From the NCBI RefSeq assembly GCF_012911865.1, contig NZ_JAAXYH010000011.1, forward strand, positions 79,502 through 143,501: DNA of 64,000 nt, written 5' to 3'. The notes beneath the pieces were generated by a model. That model did no database searches. It was not told where the DNA came from and was given only the letters and a program-made list of their open reading frames with translations. Every line of letters starts with the position of its first letter. The stretch's first letter is position 1. Source of the DNA: Shewanella salipaludis. Lineage in GTDB: Bacteria; Pseudomonadota; Gammaproteobacteria; Enterobacterales; Shewanellaceae. Positions 1 to 8,423 of this stretch are shown here, one piece after another. The position numbers were made by a program, and so were the translations under genes.

Positions 1-1
1 T

Positions 2-160
2 GCAGGCGAAAACACCGCGCTTGCCCGGGTTCGCTGTTCCTTCGGCGGCCGCGATTTCATCGACCTGCTGACCCTGGTCCGCAGCGAAGGCCGCTGGTAC
101 ATAATGGCAAAAATATTCCACGTGATTGCAGCCAATGGAGAGACTCATGCCCTACGTTAA
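2..160 (+). CDS. NTF2-like / putative lumazine-binding family protein, C-terminal part
   Basis: An open frame enters from the left edge and ends at TAA 158-160, giving 52 residues. The segment GRDFIDLLTLVRSEGRWYIM followed by AKIFHV matches the end of SnoaL/NTF2-like proteins of the putative lumazine-binding group, where the last strands carry a GxWxIxxKxF pattern. Its molecular role is unknown. It overlaps the start of the tautomerase gene by 14 bases, so the two are probably translated from one message. The start lies outside the window. Confidence 0.7.
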   Translation, partial: AGENTALARVRCSFGGRDFIDLLTLVRSEGRWYIMAKIFHVIAANGETHALR

Positions 161-380
161 TATCAAGGTCACACGGGAAGGGGTGACAGAAACGCAAAAA
201 GCCGCCCTGATAAAGGGGGTCACAGATCTCTTGGTCGAGGTGCTGCACAAGTCCCCGGCAACCACTATGGTCGTCATTGACGAAGTCGACCTGGACAACT
301 GGGGCATTGGCGGGCTGCCCGTCACCGACTATCGCCGGCTTGCGGCGACGTCGGGCCAGGGCAGTGGAAGCATGGAATAA
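147..380 (+). CDS. 4-oxalocrotonate tautomerase family protein
   Basis: A 77-residue protein starting MPYVNIKVTREG, typical of small tautomerases in which Pro-2, freed by removal of Met, is the catalytic base. I chose the ATG at 147 rather than an upstream in-frame start because it places that proline at the N-terminus. The rest (TDLLVEVLHKSPATTMVVIDEV, split here only by wording) fits the beta-alpha-beta fold of the family. The substrate cannot be read from sequence. It overlaps the preceding NTF2-like gene and ends in TAATG, overlapping the next gene, so the three look co-translated. Confidence 0.85.
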   Translation: MPYVNIKVTREGVTETQKAALIKGVTDLLVEVLHKSPATTMVVIDEVDLDNWGIGGLPVTDYRRLAATSGQGSGSME

Positions 381-763
381 TGGCCGCCTCAGTCGGCATG
401 GCGCTGGTCATGGGTCTTGTCATGATAGCAGCCGGGATGGGCATACCCGTCATGGCGGCACTCAACGGCGGGTTGGGGCTCAGGCTGGGCAATCCGGTCG
501 CCGCTTCCAGTTTGCTGTTGAGTCTGGCGCTGCTGGTGAGCCTGGTCTTCACCCTTGGCAGGCCGCTGCCCGCCGCGGCGCAGTTCGCGGCTACGCCGCC
601 GCATTATTTCATGGGCGGCTTTTTCGTCGCCTTCTACATACTCTCCATCACCTGGATTGCACCTAAGATTGGCATAGGCAATGCGATATTCTTGGTGCTG
701 TGCGGTCAGATAGCCGCCTCGGCCCTGATTGATCTGCACCACTACTTTTGGACACCGAGCTAA
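380..763 (+). pseudogene. DMT family membrane protein (DUF606/YdcZ type), truncated by IS
   Basis: The frame starts at ATG 380, overlapping the tautomerase stop. It encodes four hydrophobic segments typical of the YdcZ/DUF606 branch of the drug/metabolite transporter superfamily (NGGLGLRLGNPVAAS, GGFFVAFYILSITWIAPKIG, GQIAASALID). The family normally continues after the ALIDHFG-like motif with a last hydrophobic helix. Here native sequence stops at about base 729 (ALI/D), and the last residues (LHHYFWTPS) are encoded by the inverted repeat of the IS. The gene is therefore disrupted and has lost its last transmembrane helix; function is doubtful. Confidence 0.75.
730..754 (+). repeat. IS left inverted repeat
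   Basis: TGATCTGCACCACTA followed by CTTTTGGACA. The first 15 bases are identical to the reverse complement of the right end. It supplies the last codons and stop of the truncated DMT gene. Confidence 0.85.
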
Positions 764-792
764 GTGAGTAAAATCCCTTAACGAGGTGAAAA

Positions 793-1077
793 ATGACCAC
801 TAAAACTAAACGTAAAATCCATACCGCTGAATTCAAAGCCGAGGCGTTAAAACTCGCCAGTCGAGTTGGTGTTGCCGCAGCGGCCAAAGAGTTGAAACTG
901 TACGAGTCGCAAATCTATAACTGGCGTGCTACCAACGAGAGAAAATCCAGCACCAGTCAACGTGAAGCTGAACTGGCCGCCGAGGTGGCTAAGCTTAAAC
1001 GGCAACTCGCTGAGAAAACTGAGGATTTAGATATCCTAAAAAAGGCGGCCACCTACTTCGCGAAGAATCAAAAATAG
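793..1077 (+). CDS. IS3-family transposase OrfA
   Basis: A 94-residue protein with a helix-turn-helix (about residues 10-45: AEFKAEALKLASRVGVAAAA then SQIYNWR) and a leucine-zipper-like coiled coil (about residues 58-90). This is the DNA-binding half of an IS3 transposase. An AACGAGGTG ribosome site precedes the ATG. At its end the run CAAAAATAG could allow a -1 shift into orfB, the normal route to the fused OrfAB transposase. Confidence 0.9.
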   Translation: MTTKTKRKIHTAEFKAEALKLASRVGVAAAAKELKLYESQIYNWRATNERKSSTSQREAELAAEVAKLKRQLAEKTEDLDILKKAATYFAKNQK

Positions 1078-1947
1078 CCCGGTTTGAATTCATCCTTGAG
1101 CATCAGCAGCTGTTCACGCTTCGAAGAATGGTGCTGGCACTCAAGGTATCGCGAAGTGGGTATTATGCGTGGCGTAGTGTCGGTCGGTCGGCAGCCCAGT
1201 CCCAGGCTGGTTAAGCGCACGACCCGGGATGCCAAAATCAAGCTAGCCTTTGAAGCCAGCAAGACACGTTACGGCGCCCGACGTATCCAGGTTGACCTTG
1301 CCGAACAGGGTGATGCTGCCGATGTAAAGACCATAGGCCGCAGCCTGAAACGCCAGGGTTTGGTGGCCAATGCCGCCCGCAAGTTTAAGGTGACCACAGA
1401 TAGCAATCATCAACTGCCTGTGTCGTCTAACTTGCTGAAACAAGACTTTACGGCAATGGCACCGAACCAGAAATGGGTAGGCGATATGACCTATTTAATG
1501 ACAAGTGAGGGCTGGTTGTACCTGGCGGTGATTATCGACTTGTACTCACGGGCGGTGGTTGGTTGGTCAATGAGCTCACGAATGACGTCTGAGTTGGTCT
1601 GTGATGCTCTGAAAATGGCGCTGTTTCGGCGTGGCTTCCCCAAAGAGGTCATTACCCATAGTGACAGAGGCAGCCAATACTGTTCGCATGCGTACCGAGA
1701 TTTAATAGCAAGACATGAACTGAATCAAAGCATGAGCCGTAAAGGCAATTGCTGGGATAACGCCTGTGCTGAGAGTTTCTTCCATTCACTCAAAGTCGAG
1801 GCGATTCAATATGAATCCATTATGGACAGAGAAACTATGCGTCAGGTTGTGTTTGAATACATTGAAGTTGATTACAACAAAAGCAGAAGGCATAGTGCCC
1901 TTGGCTATCTAAGCCCAGAGAATTTTGAACAAAAGAACAGTGCTTAG
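1074..1947 (+). pseudogene. IS3-family transposase OrfB, frameshifted
   Basis: The N-terminal part is read in the -1 frame from about 1074 ([20 protein letters not shown], then [16 protein letters not shown]) and meets TAA at 1212-1214. From about 1190 the rest of the protein continues one frame over ([16 protein letters not shown] onward) to 1947. The switch falls at TCGG x3 (1180-1191); removing one unit restores a single reading frame. The DDE catalytic core is otherwise complete: [16 protein letters not shown] and NACAESFF. An apparently long frame starting at 1084 has a non-homologous N-terminus, so this copy probably makes no active transposase alone. Confidence 0.8.
1180..1191 (+). repeat. 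TCGG tetranucleotide repeat (3 units) at the orfB frame break
   Basis: TCGGTCGGTCGG at 1180-1191. The two orfB half-frames join perfectly if only two units are present, so this looks like a 4-bp slippage duplication. Confidence 0.75.
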
Positions 1948-1952
1948 CAAAA

Positions 1953-1977
1953 TGTCCACTTTTAGTGGTGCAGATCA
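1953..1977 (+). repeat. IS right inverted repeat
   Basis: TGTCCACTTTTAGTGGTGCA followed by GATCA; this is the reverse complement of the left end apart from four internal mismatches. Confidence 0.85.
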
Positions 1978-2869
1978 GTGTGCCCACTGGGCCGCGAAAT
2001 AACTTACCAAACTCAGTGGTGAGCTTGAGCCAATTATCTTGGGAGATATCCAGCCTTGTTAGCAACTTAGCGCTATTTTCACTGATAGCACCACGTTTAT
2101 CGTCGCGAATAATTCGCCCGGTATCGTCAATCAATTCGAGATAGTCCTGTAGCGAGAAGGCAATACCATTGGGCTGATTATTGCGTTCGTCTCCAATAAA
2201 AGGCAGTAAGTTTTGGGGCTGCTCGCCTTTCAAAGCGGCCTGAATACGCAGTTTGATGCTGGTATGGTCTGATTGTTCTGGGGTAGTCGCCATCTTGGCT
2301 CTGATGGGGTTCAAATCAACATAAGCCATACAGGCCAATACGGCAGCTTCATCTAACAGGGCTTGCGACTTAAAGCGTCCTTCCCAGAAGCGACCTGAGC
2401 AATTATCTTCTTGATTTGCTTGTCGTGCTATAGGTTCGTTTAAACAACGCATGAACCAAGATATGTCGCATAACCTGCTGCGATAGGTGGCGATGGAGTG
2501 CTTTAAATTGACCACCTCATGTGACTCAACCAGCTCACCCTGGGTAAATTTTTGGGTTAACTCATTCCCCTTGAACAATTTATGCCATTGCTCAAGCACT
2601 TCCCTGTCGCTCCAATTGTTCGCAGTAGCTATGTCGATACGAAGCACCACATGCAGGTGATTTGACATCACCACAAAAGCCGCTACATCAATGGCAAAAA
2701 CCGCTTCGAGTTCAAACAGCAAGGACTCAACCCAACCGCGGCGATGGTCATAGTTTTTACTCGAGTAGACATCGTCCCCACACAGGAAGGCACGCCGCAC
2801 CACACGACTACAGCAATGGTAATACGGCGTGTCTTCGATACTAATCTGGGATCTGCGAGGGCGCGGCAT
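1978..2869 (-). pseudogene. REP-associated (Y1/HUH) tyrosine transposase, 3' end cut by IS
   Basis: Starts at ATG 2869 with MPRPRRSQISIEDTPYYHCC. It carries the HUH motif (His71-Leu-His73 in MSNHLHVVL) and the catalytic tyrosine region (Tyr183 in MAYVDLNPIRA) of the Y1_Tnp/RAYT group, which act as single-strand DNA transposases on REP palindromes. About 297 native residues remain; beyond FRGPVGT the frame runs into the IS and would add some 47 foreign residues, ending at 1835. Both catalytic motifs are kept, so partial activity is possible, but the C-terminus is missing. Confidence 0.8.
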
Positions 2870-2925
2870 AGCAAGACTCCAACATCGACACTTTCATTCA
2901 GTCTAGTAGAGGATGCCAAATCACA

Positions 2926-3390
2926 CTATTCAATACTGGGTGTCCATATTTGCTCGGTAAAACGGTCCGCCACTAGATCTAATTGCTCAATCGCGAACTC
3001 ATTGGTGGACGCATTGAAGTCCGGTGCGGTGAGCTTGATGGGAAAGGCATTCACAACATTCCAAGTCAGCAATAGTTCGGTGCCGGCATCATTTGTCAGA
3101 GTGATGGAAATATCTTTCTTTTCCACTTGATTTAAGGAGATAGAACTAATCCATTCGTAGAGTTGGGCTTGCCCACGGACGACACCCCTTTTTAGGCTGA
3201 TGTTAATACCGCCTCGTTGCCCTGGCATTTGAAACTGGCCGCCGAGACCATCTTTATATTCAATCGTTTCATAACTGTGCACTAGGCCAGAAACGGCATT
3301 AAACAGCATCTCTTCTCTATCGACGCTTACGCGAAAACGATAAGTAGGGGTAGGATAATTTACAGCAATTTGATCTGCAGATAGCGACAT
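2926..3390 (-). CDS. Inner tube protein of an extracellular contractile injection system (Pvc1/Afp1-like)
   Basis: A 154-residue protein starting MSLSADQIAVNYPTPTYRF. I chose ATG 3390 because AAAGGAT lies just upstream. Features of the tail-tube fold are NAVSGL near residue 32, GGQFQMPGQRGG, LYEWISSISLNQVEKKDISI and LTNDAGTELLLTWNVVNAFP. These closely resemble the Pvc1/Afp1 tube subunits of Photorhabdus virulence cassette and antifeeding prophage particles (recalled, not searched). Such genes normally open an operon followed by the sheath gene. Here downstream lies only the transposase and IS, so it is an orphan or a remnant. Confidence 0.85.
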   Translation of the reverse strand: MSLSADQIAVNYPTPTYRFRVSVDREEMLFNAVSGLVHSYETIEYKDGLGGQFQMPGQRGGINISLKRGVVRGQAQLYEWISSISLNQVEKKDISITLTNDAGTELLLTWNVVNAFPIKLTAPDFNASTNEFAIEQLDLVADRFTEQIWTPSIE

Positions 3391-3520
3391 ACAAAATCCT
3401 TTTGTAATATGGCGAGACACTTATTGTGTTGTCGCCGAGGTGTATAAAATAAGCTAAATCGGGTTCTGTGAAAGCCCTCAAACTGTTCATTCTGAGTTAG
3501 ATTATCTTCGGCTAAAAAGA

Positions 3521-3540
3521 TCAGAAAAAATCAGAAAAAA
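3521..3540 (+). repeat. Short direct repeat TCAGAAAAAA x2
   Basis: Two adjacent 10-bp copies followed by a further TCAG. It lies about 130 bases upstream of the tube gene start on the other strand. Too short to interpret. Confidence 0.4.
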
Positions 3541-4201
3541 TCAGTCCATCCACCGTAAAACAATAACATAATGCGCTTCCGGTTTAAGTTCAAGTAACGG
3601 TGAGTCACTTGGCCACGAAAAGGCTGACAAGAAAGAATGTGGAGACAGGCATAACTTCCAATGACAATTTCCGGACGTCGCGATGCCAAACCGGAACACT
3701 TGAACAGGCGTTGGCGACATGGATGATTGCTTGTGCGTCTATGTGTTCACGACATTTAGCTAGCGCTAGTTGGCAGATGCTGCCGTTGATAATGTTCTGG
3801 TGCTGCATTGTCTCTGTTGCACGGTTGCCAAATCGAAGAGGGATATAACCCGGGTGTAAGCATGGCTGTGACCTTCGAAAACAGGGATGTTTGCGTAGAG
3901 CCCACAGGGAGGTGCTGGCGGCGTGTCACAGCTGTGCTTGCACTACCCCCGCGGGAGGCGATTGCTTGGCATGACTCGGAGTATTTGCTCTTTAAAATGA
4001 AATGCAGATTGGCCGCTGCATGTGAGATCAAGAGCCTGTGTCTCACTGCAGCCCTTGTAATAGGGATAATGCCAAAGGTTGCGCTATGGCTTCCTGTCAT
4101 AGCAAGATGAGTGCATCCGGCACCTCATCTGCAACAGGCTATGGGCTGCACTGGCCATGGCAGCCATGCCGGACAAGATTGCTCCTAAGGGCAGAAAAAG
4201 G

Positions 4202-4230
4202 AAAAAAAAGCGGGGCAATGACTGCCCCGC
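4202..4230 (-). terminator. Rho-independent terminator of the PLC-like gene
   Basis: On the minus strand GCGGGGCA, a 5-nt loop and TGCCCCGC are followed by eight T. It sits about 105 bases past the stop of the PLC-like gene. Confidence 0.85.
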
Positions 4231-4336
4231 TGGTTATACGTCTGTTGTTACAGGCCGTTTGTTACATCTTGTTTGTTCCCAGCTGCTTGTCGCACGCTCT
4301 TTATTACACCGATGGCCAAGCGGCCAAGCGGCGCTA

Positions 4337-6523
4337 TCAGGGCAGGCAGCTGGCATTGGTGAAGAAGTATTTGACTTCGTAGTCTTCACAGGTGGTGTTG
4401 TTGGAGTCACCGCCGTTGCTCGAGTTCCAGCAGGCGAAACCTGTGCTGTTGTTGACCAGCCTCTGGCCTGTGAGGCGGGCATCCAGCTTGTTGCCTACTA
4501 CCCTGGCAACAATGCCGGCGACATCGCTGGCGGCGCAGGAGGAGGAGATATTGCCGCTTTGCTGTTGGGCGGTAAACAGCTCGTTGTCGCCATTCGCCGG
4601 GTCGTCCCTGTCCAGCCAGTCGGTGGCATACAGAGGCGGGGTGACCTGGGAGGCGGCGATACGATGGGCGCCGAGTGACCTAATGAAATCATTACTCGCA
4701 CGGCCGTGCAAGGCGAAGATCTGATCACCGTAGTTGAGGGTGTAGGTGGTGCCGGTACAGGTTCCCGAGTCGATCGAGCTGTTTTTGTTGGTGGTGAATT
4801 TCAGATAAACCACGCGATCTTTGCCGTCGTCACGATCGACACAATACGTCATCGCCTTGACGTATCCGCTGCTAGCCAGGGTGATTTCGCTGTTGTGGCC
4901 GCCGTTGATTGAGCCATGTGTCTTGCAAATGTCGTTGCCGTCGGCGGTGGCATGGGAGACGACTTGTCCCTGCTTATAGCACATGCGCACATAGCGAAAT
5001 TTGCCGTTGTCGCCTTCGCTGAGCTTGATGCTTCTCAGGTTCAAGGCGCCTGTGCCCTGCAGTTTGCGCTGCAGCATATCCAGATCATCGAAAGCATCAC
5101 CGGCCGAGGCATCGCCTTTGGCGGTACTCTTGCTGTAGCCTATGTCTTGATACTCGGTACTGGCCTGCCATACCCCTTCGACGTTTTGGTCATGATAATT
5201 CAGCCAGGCAGTGGTGATACCCGCATCGCTTTTGGCACTGAGGAGATCCTGATTTTCGCGCGCGTTATAGGGCATGGAAAAGTGAAAGTTGCCCAGCGCT
5301 TCACAGGCACTGAATCCCTGCTCCCAAGACCCTGAGGCGGTTGATATTTGCCAGTTTCTATTGTCATCGACGCAGGCGAAGCGTTTGCTTAGGCTGCAGT
5401 TGGCGTCGTTGAGCATGCCGTCGGAGCGGCTCAGCGCGCAGTCTTCATTGTTGTTGGCATTGTTAGGTTCGCCGCTATACCATGACCAGACGTAATCTTC
5501 GATCTGCGGCGCTTTGGAGGCACCTATGGTGGTGGCGTTCGCTTCCACCAGGGCGAGTTCCAGAATATTGGCACCTTCTTCGGCTTTGGCGAGCACCTTA
5601 TCGCCGTGGAGATCGATCTCGTCTTTTTTGTATTCTGTGGTGGCATCCAGAGCCAAACTGAAATTCCCCAGTGCATAATGGGCGGAGAAGGATTCATCGC
5701 CGTCTGCATCCTTGGCGCATTGATCTCCGTTCTGGCAGAAGGCTTCGCTGGACGACAAATTACCGCTGCTGTCGAACTCGTCGGCGCCTATCCATACCCA
5801 TTCCAGATACTTGCTGGCGTGGTCCTCGTCATGATAATTGCACAGATCTTTTTTGCGTGGAATTTGGGTGACTATGATGATGTTCTTGCCGGCATCGAGC
5901 ACATCCTGCTTACGCAGTGTTTGCACCGGCAAGGAGGCGCAATCGCCGCTGTTATAGCCCCAGTTCTCGGGTTTGAAGACGTAGTCACCGAGCTTGTCTT
6001 TGATCTTATCGCCGATTAAGTTGCGGAAGTTGTTATGGTAATCCGAGTCATAGGCTTCCAGTTTCAACATCAAGACTTCGTCTTTATGGGTGGATAAGTA
6101 ATCCGACAGCTCGTCGAGTCCTGTCGCCAGGCTCGCAACACTGACAAAGGTCCAGCTGCATTTGGTTGCTTCTTCTAAACCCAGGTGACAGAGCTTGGGG
6201 GTGTTATCGCTGGCCGACATGGGGTAGACATCGTATTCGATCACACGAATGCCGCGCCAAAATAAACTTTTCGGCGAGTACCATTGGTTCACATCTGTGT
6301 AATCACCTGCCTTCCAATCATAGGAAGCGAAGGCGTTGTGCGCGCCCGCCCACAGACTCTTGGACAGGGGTGCTCTGGTATCTATCTGCCCCTGCAGGGT
6401 GAGACGGGTGACTTGTTCGGCACTGCTGTCGATCTCGGCCCAGCCGCTGATGGGGGCTAACAGCAAACAACTGCCCAAGAGCAGGGCCCTGGCGGCCAGA
6501 TGTTTGTGGATTGCTATTTTCAT
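4337..6523 (-). CDS. Secreted PI-PLC-like phosphodiesterase with C-type-lectin-like domains
   Basis: A 728-residue protein with a signal peptide (residues 1-29, cleaved after about GWA) and an upstream GAGGAT ribosome site. Residues about 45-225 resemble the PI-PLC X domain: His62 in WAGAHNAF, Glu96/Asp98 in GIRVIEYDVYP and His113 in LCHLG are placed like the two catalytic histidines and metal ligands. The later half holds C-type-lectin features: WYSGEPNNANNNEDCAL with the EPN carbohydrate motif near residue 357, FACVD, and a second domain from about WEQGFSACEALGNFHFS. Many cysteines fit an exported disulfide-bonded protein. Inferred role: lipid or glycan-anchor cleavage at a surface. Substrate unknown. 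Confidence 0.75.
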   Translation of the reverse strand: MKIAIHKHLAARALLLGSCLLLAPISGWAEIDSSAEQVTRLTLQGQIDTRAPLSKSLWAGAHNAFASYDWKAGDYTDVNQWYSPKSLFWRGIRVIEYDVYPMSASDNTPKLCHLGLEEATKCSWTFVSVASLATGLDELSDYLSTHKDEVLMLKLEAYDSDYHNNFRNLIGDKIKDKLGDYVFKPENWGYNSGDCASLPVQTLRKQDVLDAGKNIIIVTQIPRKKDLCNYHDEDHASKYLEWVWIGADEFDSSGNLSSSEAFCQNGDQCAKDADGDESFSAHYALGNFSLALDATTEYKKDEIDLHGDKVLAKAEEGANILELALVEANATTIGASKAPQIEDYVWSWYSGEPNNANNNEDCALSRSDGMLNDANCSLSKRFACVDDNRNWQISTASGSWEQGFSACEALGNFHFSMPYNARENQDLLSAKSDAGITTAWLNYHDQNVEGVWQASTEYQDIGYSKSTAKGDASAGDAFDDLDMLQRKLQGTGALNLRSIKLSEGDNGKFRYVRMCYKQGQVVSHATADGNDICKTHGSINGGHNSEITLASSGYVKAMTYCVDRDDGKDRVVYLKFTTNKNSSIDSGTCTGTTYTLNYGDQIFALHGRASNDFIRSLGAHRIAASQVTPPLYATDWLDRDDPANGDNELFTAQQQSGNISSSCAASDVAGIVARVVGNKLDARLTGQRLVNNSTGFACWNSSNGGDSNNTTCEDYEVKYFFTNASCLP

Positions 6524-7382
6524 GGTTCCATCCTCTTCTTCTAAAATTTCTTGGTTAACACTTTTATCTACGCCCGTTGGCAGACGGTACGCAACTCAGG
6601 CTGTGCAGGAACTGTACGGGAGCTGGACGGGATATCGGCGAGCCTTGCTCGCCTGTCCTCAATGGATTGCATAGTTCCGGTTACAGCAAGCCATTTAGCA
6701 ATTTATTGGCCAACTTTTTAACCATTTTAAATCAATGATTTATACAATATTTAAGGGGCCGGTCTCATAGGCGAACGGCATTCGCTTATAAACGCTTATC
6801 TATGGGGTGTGGCATCACGCCAACGCCGCCATCTCGCTTATTGCGCTCCCGCTCTGCTGATAGGCCTGTTGTTTACAAGATCGATAGGAAGAGGGTCGAT
6901 AGAGATAGTCCCTGATAGAGAGTGCCGACAGGAAGAGGACGGTGCGCTCGCGGCGGGCGCGAGCAATGCAGGCATCCCCTGGGAGCGTATCTCTGAAATG
7001 TCCAAGGGGCAGGGCTGTTATCCCACTTCACTTATAAGCGAGTCTGCCCGGGCGCACCTTTCTTTAAGCGATACCCAGTGCTTATAGGCTAATCAGCTTT
7101 TTCTTGGCAACTTAACTCATAACTCAGTTTGGCTTAGAACCTGGTCTGGCTCATCACCTTGTAGCTGGGGGTTCGATGTTAACCGGCTCTGGCGCCTTGG
7201 TAGTAGGTCGGCAGCGGCTCACCCTGGCTCTTGTCCATCTGCGGTTGTCGGCATTGTAGAGATTCAGTCAACAATGAATTTATTCATTGGGGATTATAGA
7301 ATGACTGAAAACAAAGTAGAGTAGCGCACGCCATAGGTGTGGCCGGCGACCGCTGGCCTGTCGTTACTTCCTGGAGAATATC
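6524..7382. other. Intergenic stretch, no gene supported
   Basis: About 860 bases between the divergent PLC-like and YjjG-like genes, so it must hold both promoters. Visible items are a perfect short palindrome (7272-7289) followed by a TATAGA box. A 92-codon frame at 6809-7087 has no ribosome site or recognisable character and I do not call it. Confidence 0.5.
7272..7289. promoter_or_regulatory. Perfect 8+8 palindrome upstream of the YjjG-like gene
   Basis: CAATGAAT TT ATTCATTG, followed within 10 bases by ATTATAGAATG, which can serve as a -10 box. This is the form of a dimeric repressor operator. It resembles an ArgR box but its two-base centre is two bases short of that consensus. Confidence 0.5.
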
Positions 7383-8075
7383 ATGCCCCACAGCACAAGC
7401 CTGCCCTTCGATTGGGTGTTGTTCGATGCCGACGAGACCCTGTTTCATTTCGATGCCTTCGCCGGCCTCAGGCTGATGTTTGCCGGCTTTGGGGTCGACT
7501 TCGGCCAGGCCGATTTCGATGAGTATCAGGCGGTCAACAAGCCACTGTGGGTCGATTATCAGGACGGCAGGATAAGCGCCGCCGAGCTGCAAACCCGCCG
7601 CTTCGAGCCCTGGGCGGCGCGGCTCCAGCTCACGCCCCAAAGGCTCAACAGCGCATTCTTGACGGCCATGGCCGAGATCTGTGCGCCGCTGCCCGGTGCC
7701 CGCGACTTGTTGGCGGCATTGCAGGGCAAGGCCAAGCTGGGGATCATCACCAATGGCTTCACCGAGCTGCAAACTGTGCGTCTGGAGCGCACCGGGCTGC
7801 AGCATCATTTCGATATTCTGGTGATTTCCGAAGAGGTGGGGATCGCCAAGCCAGACGCCGGCATCTTCGAACATGCCCTGAAACTGATGCAACATCCGCC
7901 GCGGGAGCGGGTGTTGATGGTGGGGGACAATCCCCACTCCGACATCCTGGGCGGCATCAACGCCGGCATTCACACCTGCTGGTACAACGCCCACGGTCAG
8001 CAGGTGCCAACAGGCATATCGCCCCATTACCAGGTGAACTCCTTGAGCGAACTGCAAGCACTGCTGTGCAGCTAA
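7383..8075 (+). CDS. yjjG: HAD-family nucleotidase, YjjG-like
   Basis: A 230-residue HAD hydrolase. Motif I is FDADET (nucleophile Asp about residue 15, acid/base Asp +2), motif II ITNGF, motif III Lys in IAKPD and motif [13 protein letters not shown]. The cap-domain layout and the [12 protein letters not shown] start match E. coli YjjG, a dUMP/dTMP/UMP 5'-nucleotidase that also acts on modified nucleotides (house-cleaning). Ribosome site CTGGAGAATATC precedes the ATG. It is a single gene with a hairpin terminator after it. Confidence 0.85.
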   Translation: MPHSTSLPFDWVLFDADETLFHFDAFAGLRLMFAGFGVDFGQADFDEYQAVNKPLWVDYQDGRISAAELQTRRFEPWAARLQLTPQRLNSAFLTAMAEICAPLPGARDLLAALQGKAKLGIITNGFTELQTVRLERTGLQHHFDILVISEEVGIAKPDAGIFEHALKLMQHPPRERVLMVGDNPHSDILGGINAGIHTCWYNAHGQQVPTGISPHYQVNSLSELQALLCS

Positions 8076-8108
8076 CCCAGGCTGCTGCGCCCTCATTCAT
8101 GTCAATAT

Positions 8109-8132
8109 AAAGCCCTGGGTTTGCAGGGCTTT
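8109..8132 (+). terminator. Hairpin terminator after yjjG
   Basis: AAAGCCCTG, 6-nt loop, CAGGGCTTT; the T tract is only three bases long. Confidence 0.6.
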
Positions 8133-8316
8133 CATATGCCAGTCCCAATCGGGCCAGCCATGGCCAGGTTAGCCAAGTTATTTTCTGGCCCAGGTTCAGC
8201 GCCACTTTGGCTTAGGCCCACTCGCTCAGGCGCAGGCTATCCGGCCTAAGCGGCCCAATAGGCACCGGGCATCCCATGGCGATAGCCAGGTTACTTCTCC
8301 CCTTTAAATCAGAAAC

Positions 8317-8345
8317 TTGAGCAGACAGTGTTCGACTACTATAGT
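8317..8345 (+). promoter_or_regulatory. Sigma-70 promoter of the response-regulator gene
   Basis: TTGAGC (8317-8322), 17-base spacer, TATAGT (8340-8345). It lies about 80 bases before the ATG at 8424 and could transcribe the three-gene signalling set. Confidence 0.65.
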
Positions 8346-8423
8346 TCATCGACAGGTGCCTGAGGGTTGCAGCCTGGATGGAACCAGTGCATGAGCCAGG
8401 GTACCAAACACGGAAGTATTGCC

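Larger units (their letters stand above)
730..1977 (+). mobile_element. IS3-family insertion sequence, about 1.25 kb
   Basis: Ends are imperfect inverted repeats of about 25 bp: TGATCTGCACCACTA at 730-744 is repeated as its reverse complement at 1963-1977, followed inward by four mismatches and then GGACA. The ends read TG...CA as in the IS3 family. It holds orfA and orfB with the usual -1 frame relation at their junction. No target duplication is visible: bases before 730 are CTGAT and bases after 1977 are GTGTG. Different genes are truncated on the two sides. Confidence 0.9.
3391..4336. other. Intergenic stretch, no gene supported
   Basis: About 950 bases lie between the divergently placed start of the tube gene and the 3' end of the PLC-like gene. 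It holds the promoter side of the tube gene (AT-rich, with two TCAGAAAAAA units at 3521-3540), an imperfect hairpin near 4106-4129 (GATGAG...CTCATC) and the terminator of the PLC-like gene. Frames of 80-115 codons occur on both strands but lack ribosome sites or family character. No RNA gene was recognised. Confidence 0.5.
8076..8423. other. Intergenic stretch with terminator and promoter
   Basis: About 350 bases hold the hairpin terminator of the YjjG-like gene (8109-8132) and a near-consensus promoter for the response regulator (8317-8345). Nothing else is seen. Confidence 0.6.

Noticed and set aside
1084..1200. Alternative N-terminus of orfB starting at ATG 1084
   Set aside because: It does not look like IS3 OrfB, whereas the -1 frame from 1074 does; the frame change at the TCGG repeat explains both.
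2926..3390. Prophage remnant
   Set aside because: The tube protein matches contractile injection systems rather than a typical phage tail, and no capsid, integrase or lysis genes are near.
3521..3544. Short TCAGAAAAAA repeat considered as the start of a CRISPR-like array
   Set aside because: Only two 10-base units with no spacers.
3808..4382. Overlapping 100-115 codon frames on both strands
   Set aside because: Mutually overlapping, cysteine-rich chance-like translations with no ribosome sites.
6809..7087. 92-codon plus-strand frame between the PLC-like and yjjG genes
   Set aside because: No ribosome site, no protein-like composition and no family resemblance.
7272..7289. ArgR box before yjjG
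   Set aside because: The centre is two bases long instead of four, so the half-sites are wrongly phased for ArgR; kept only as an unidentified operator.
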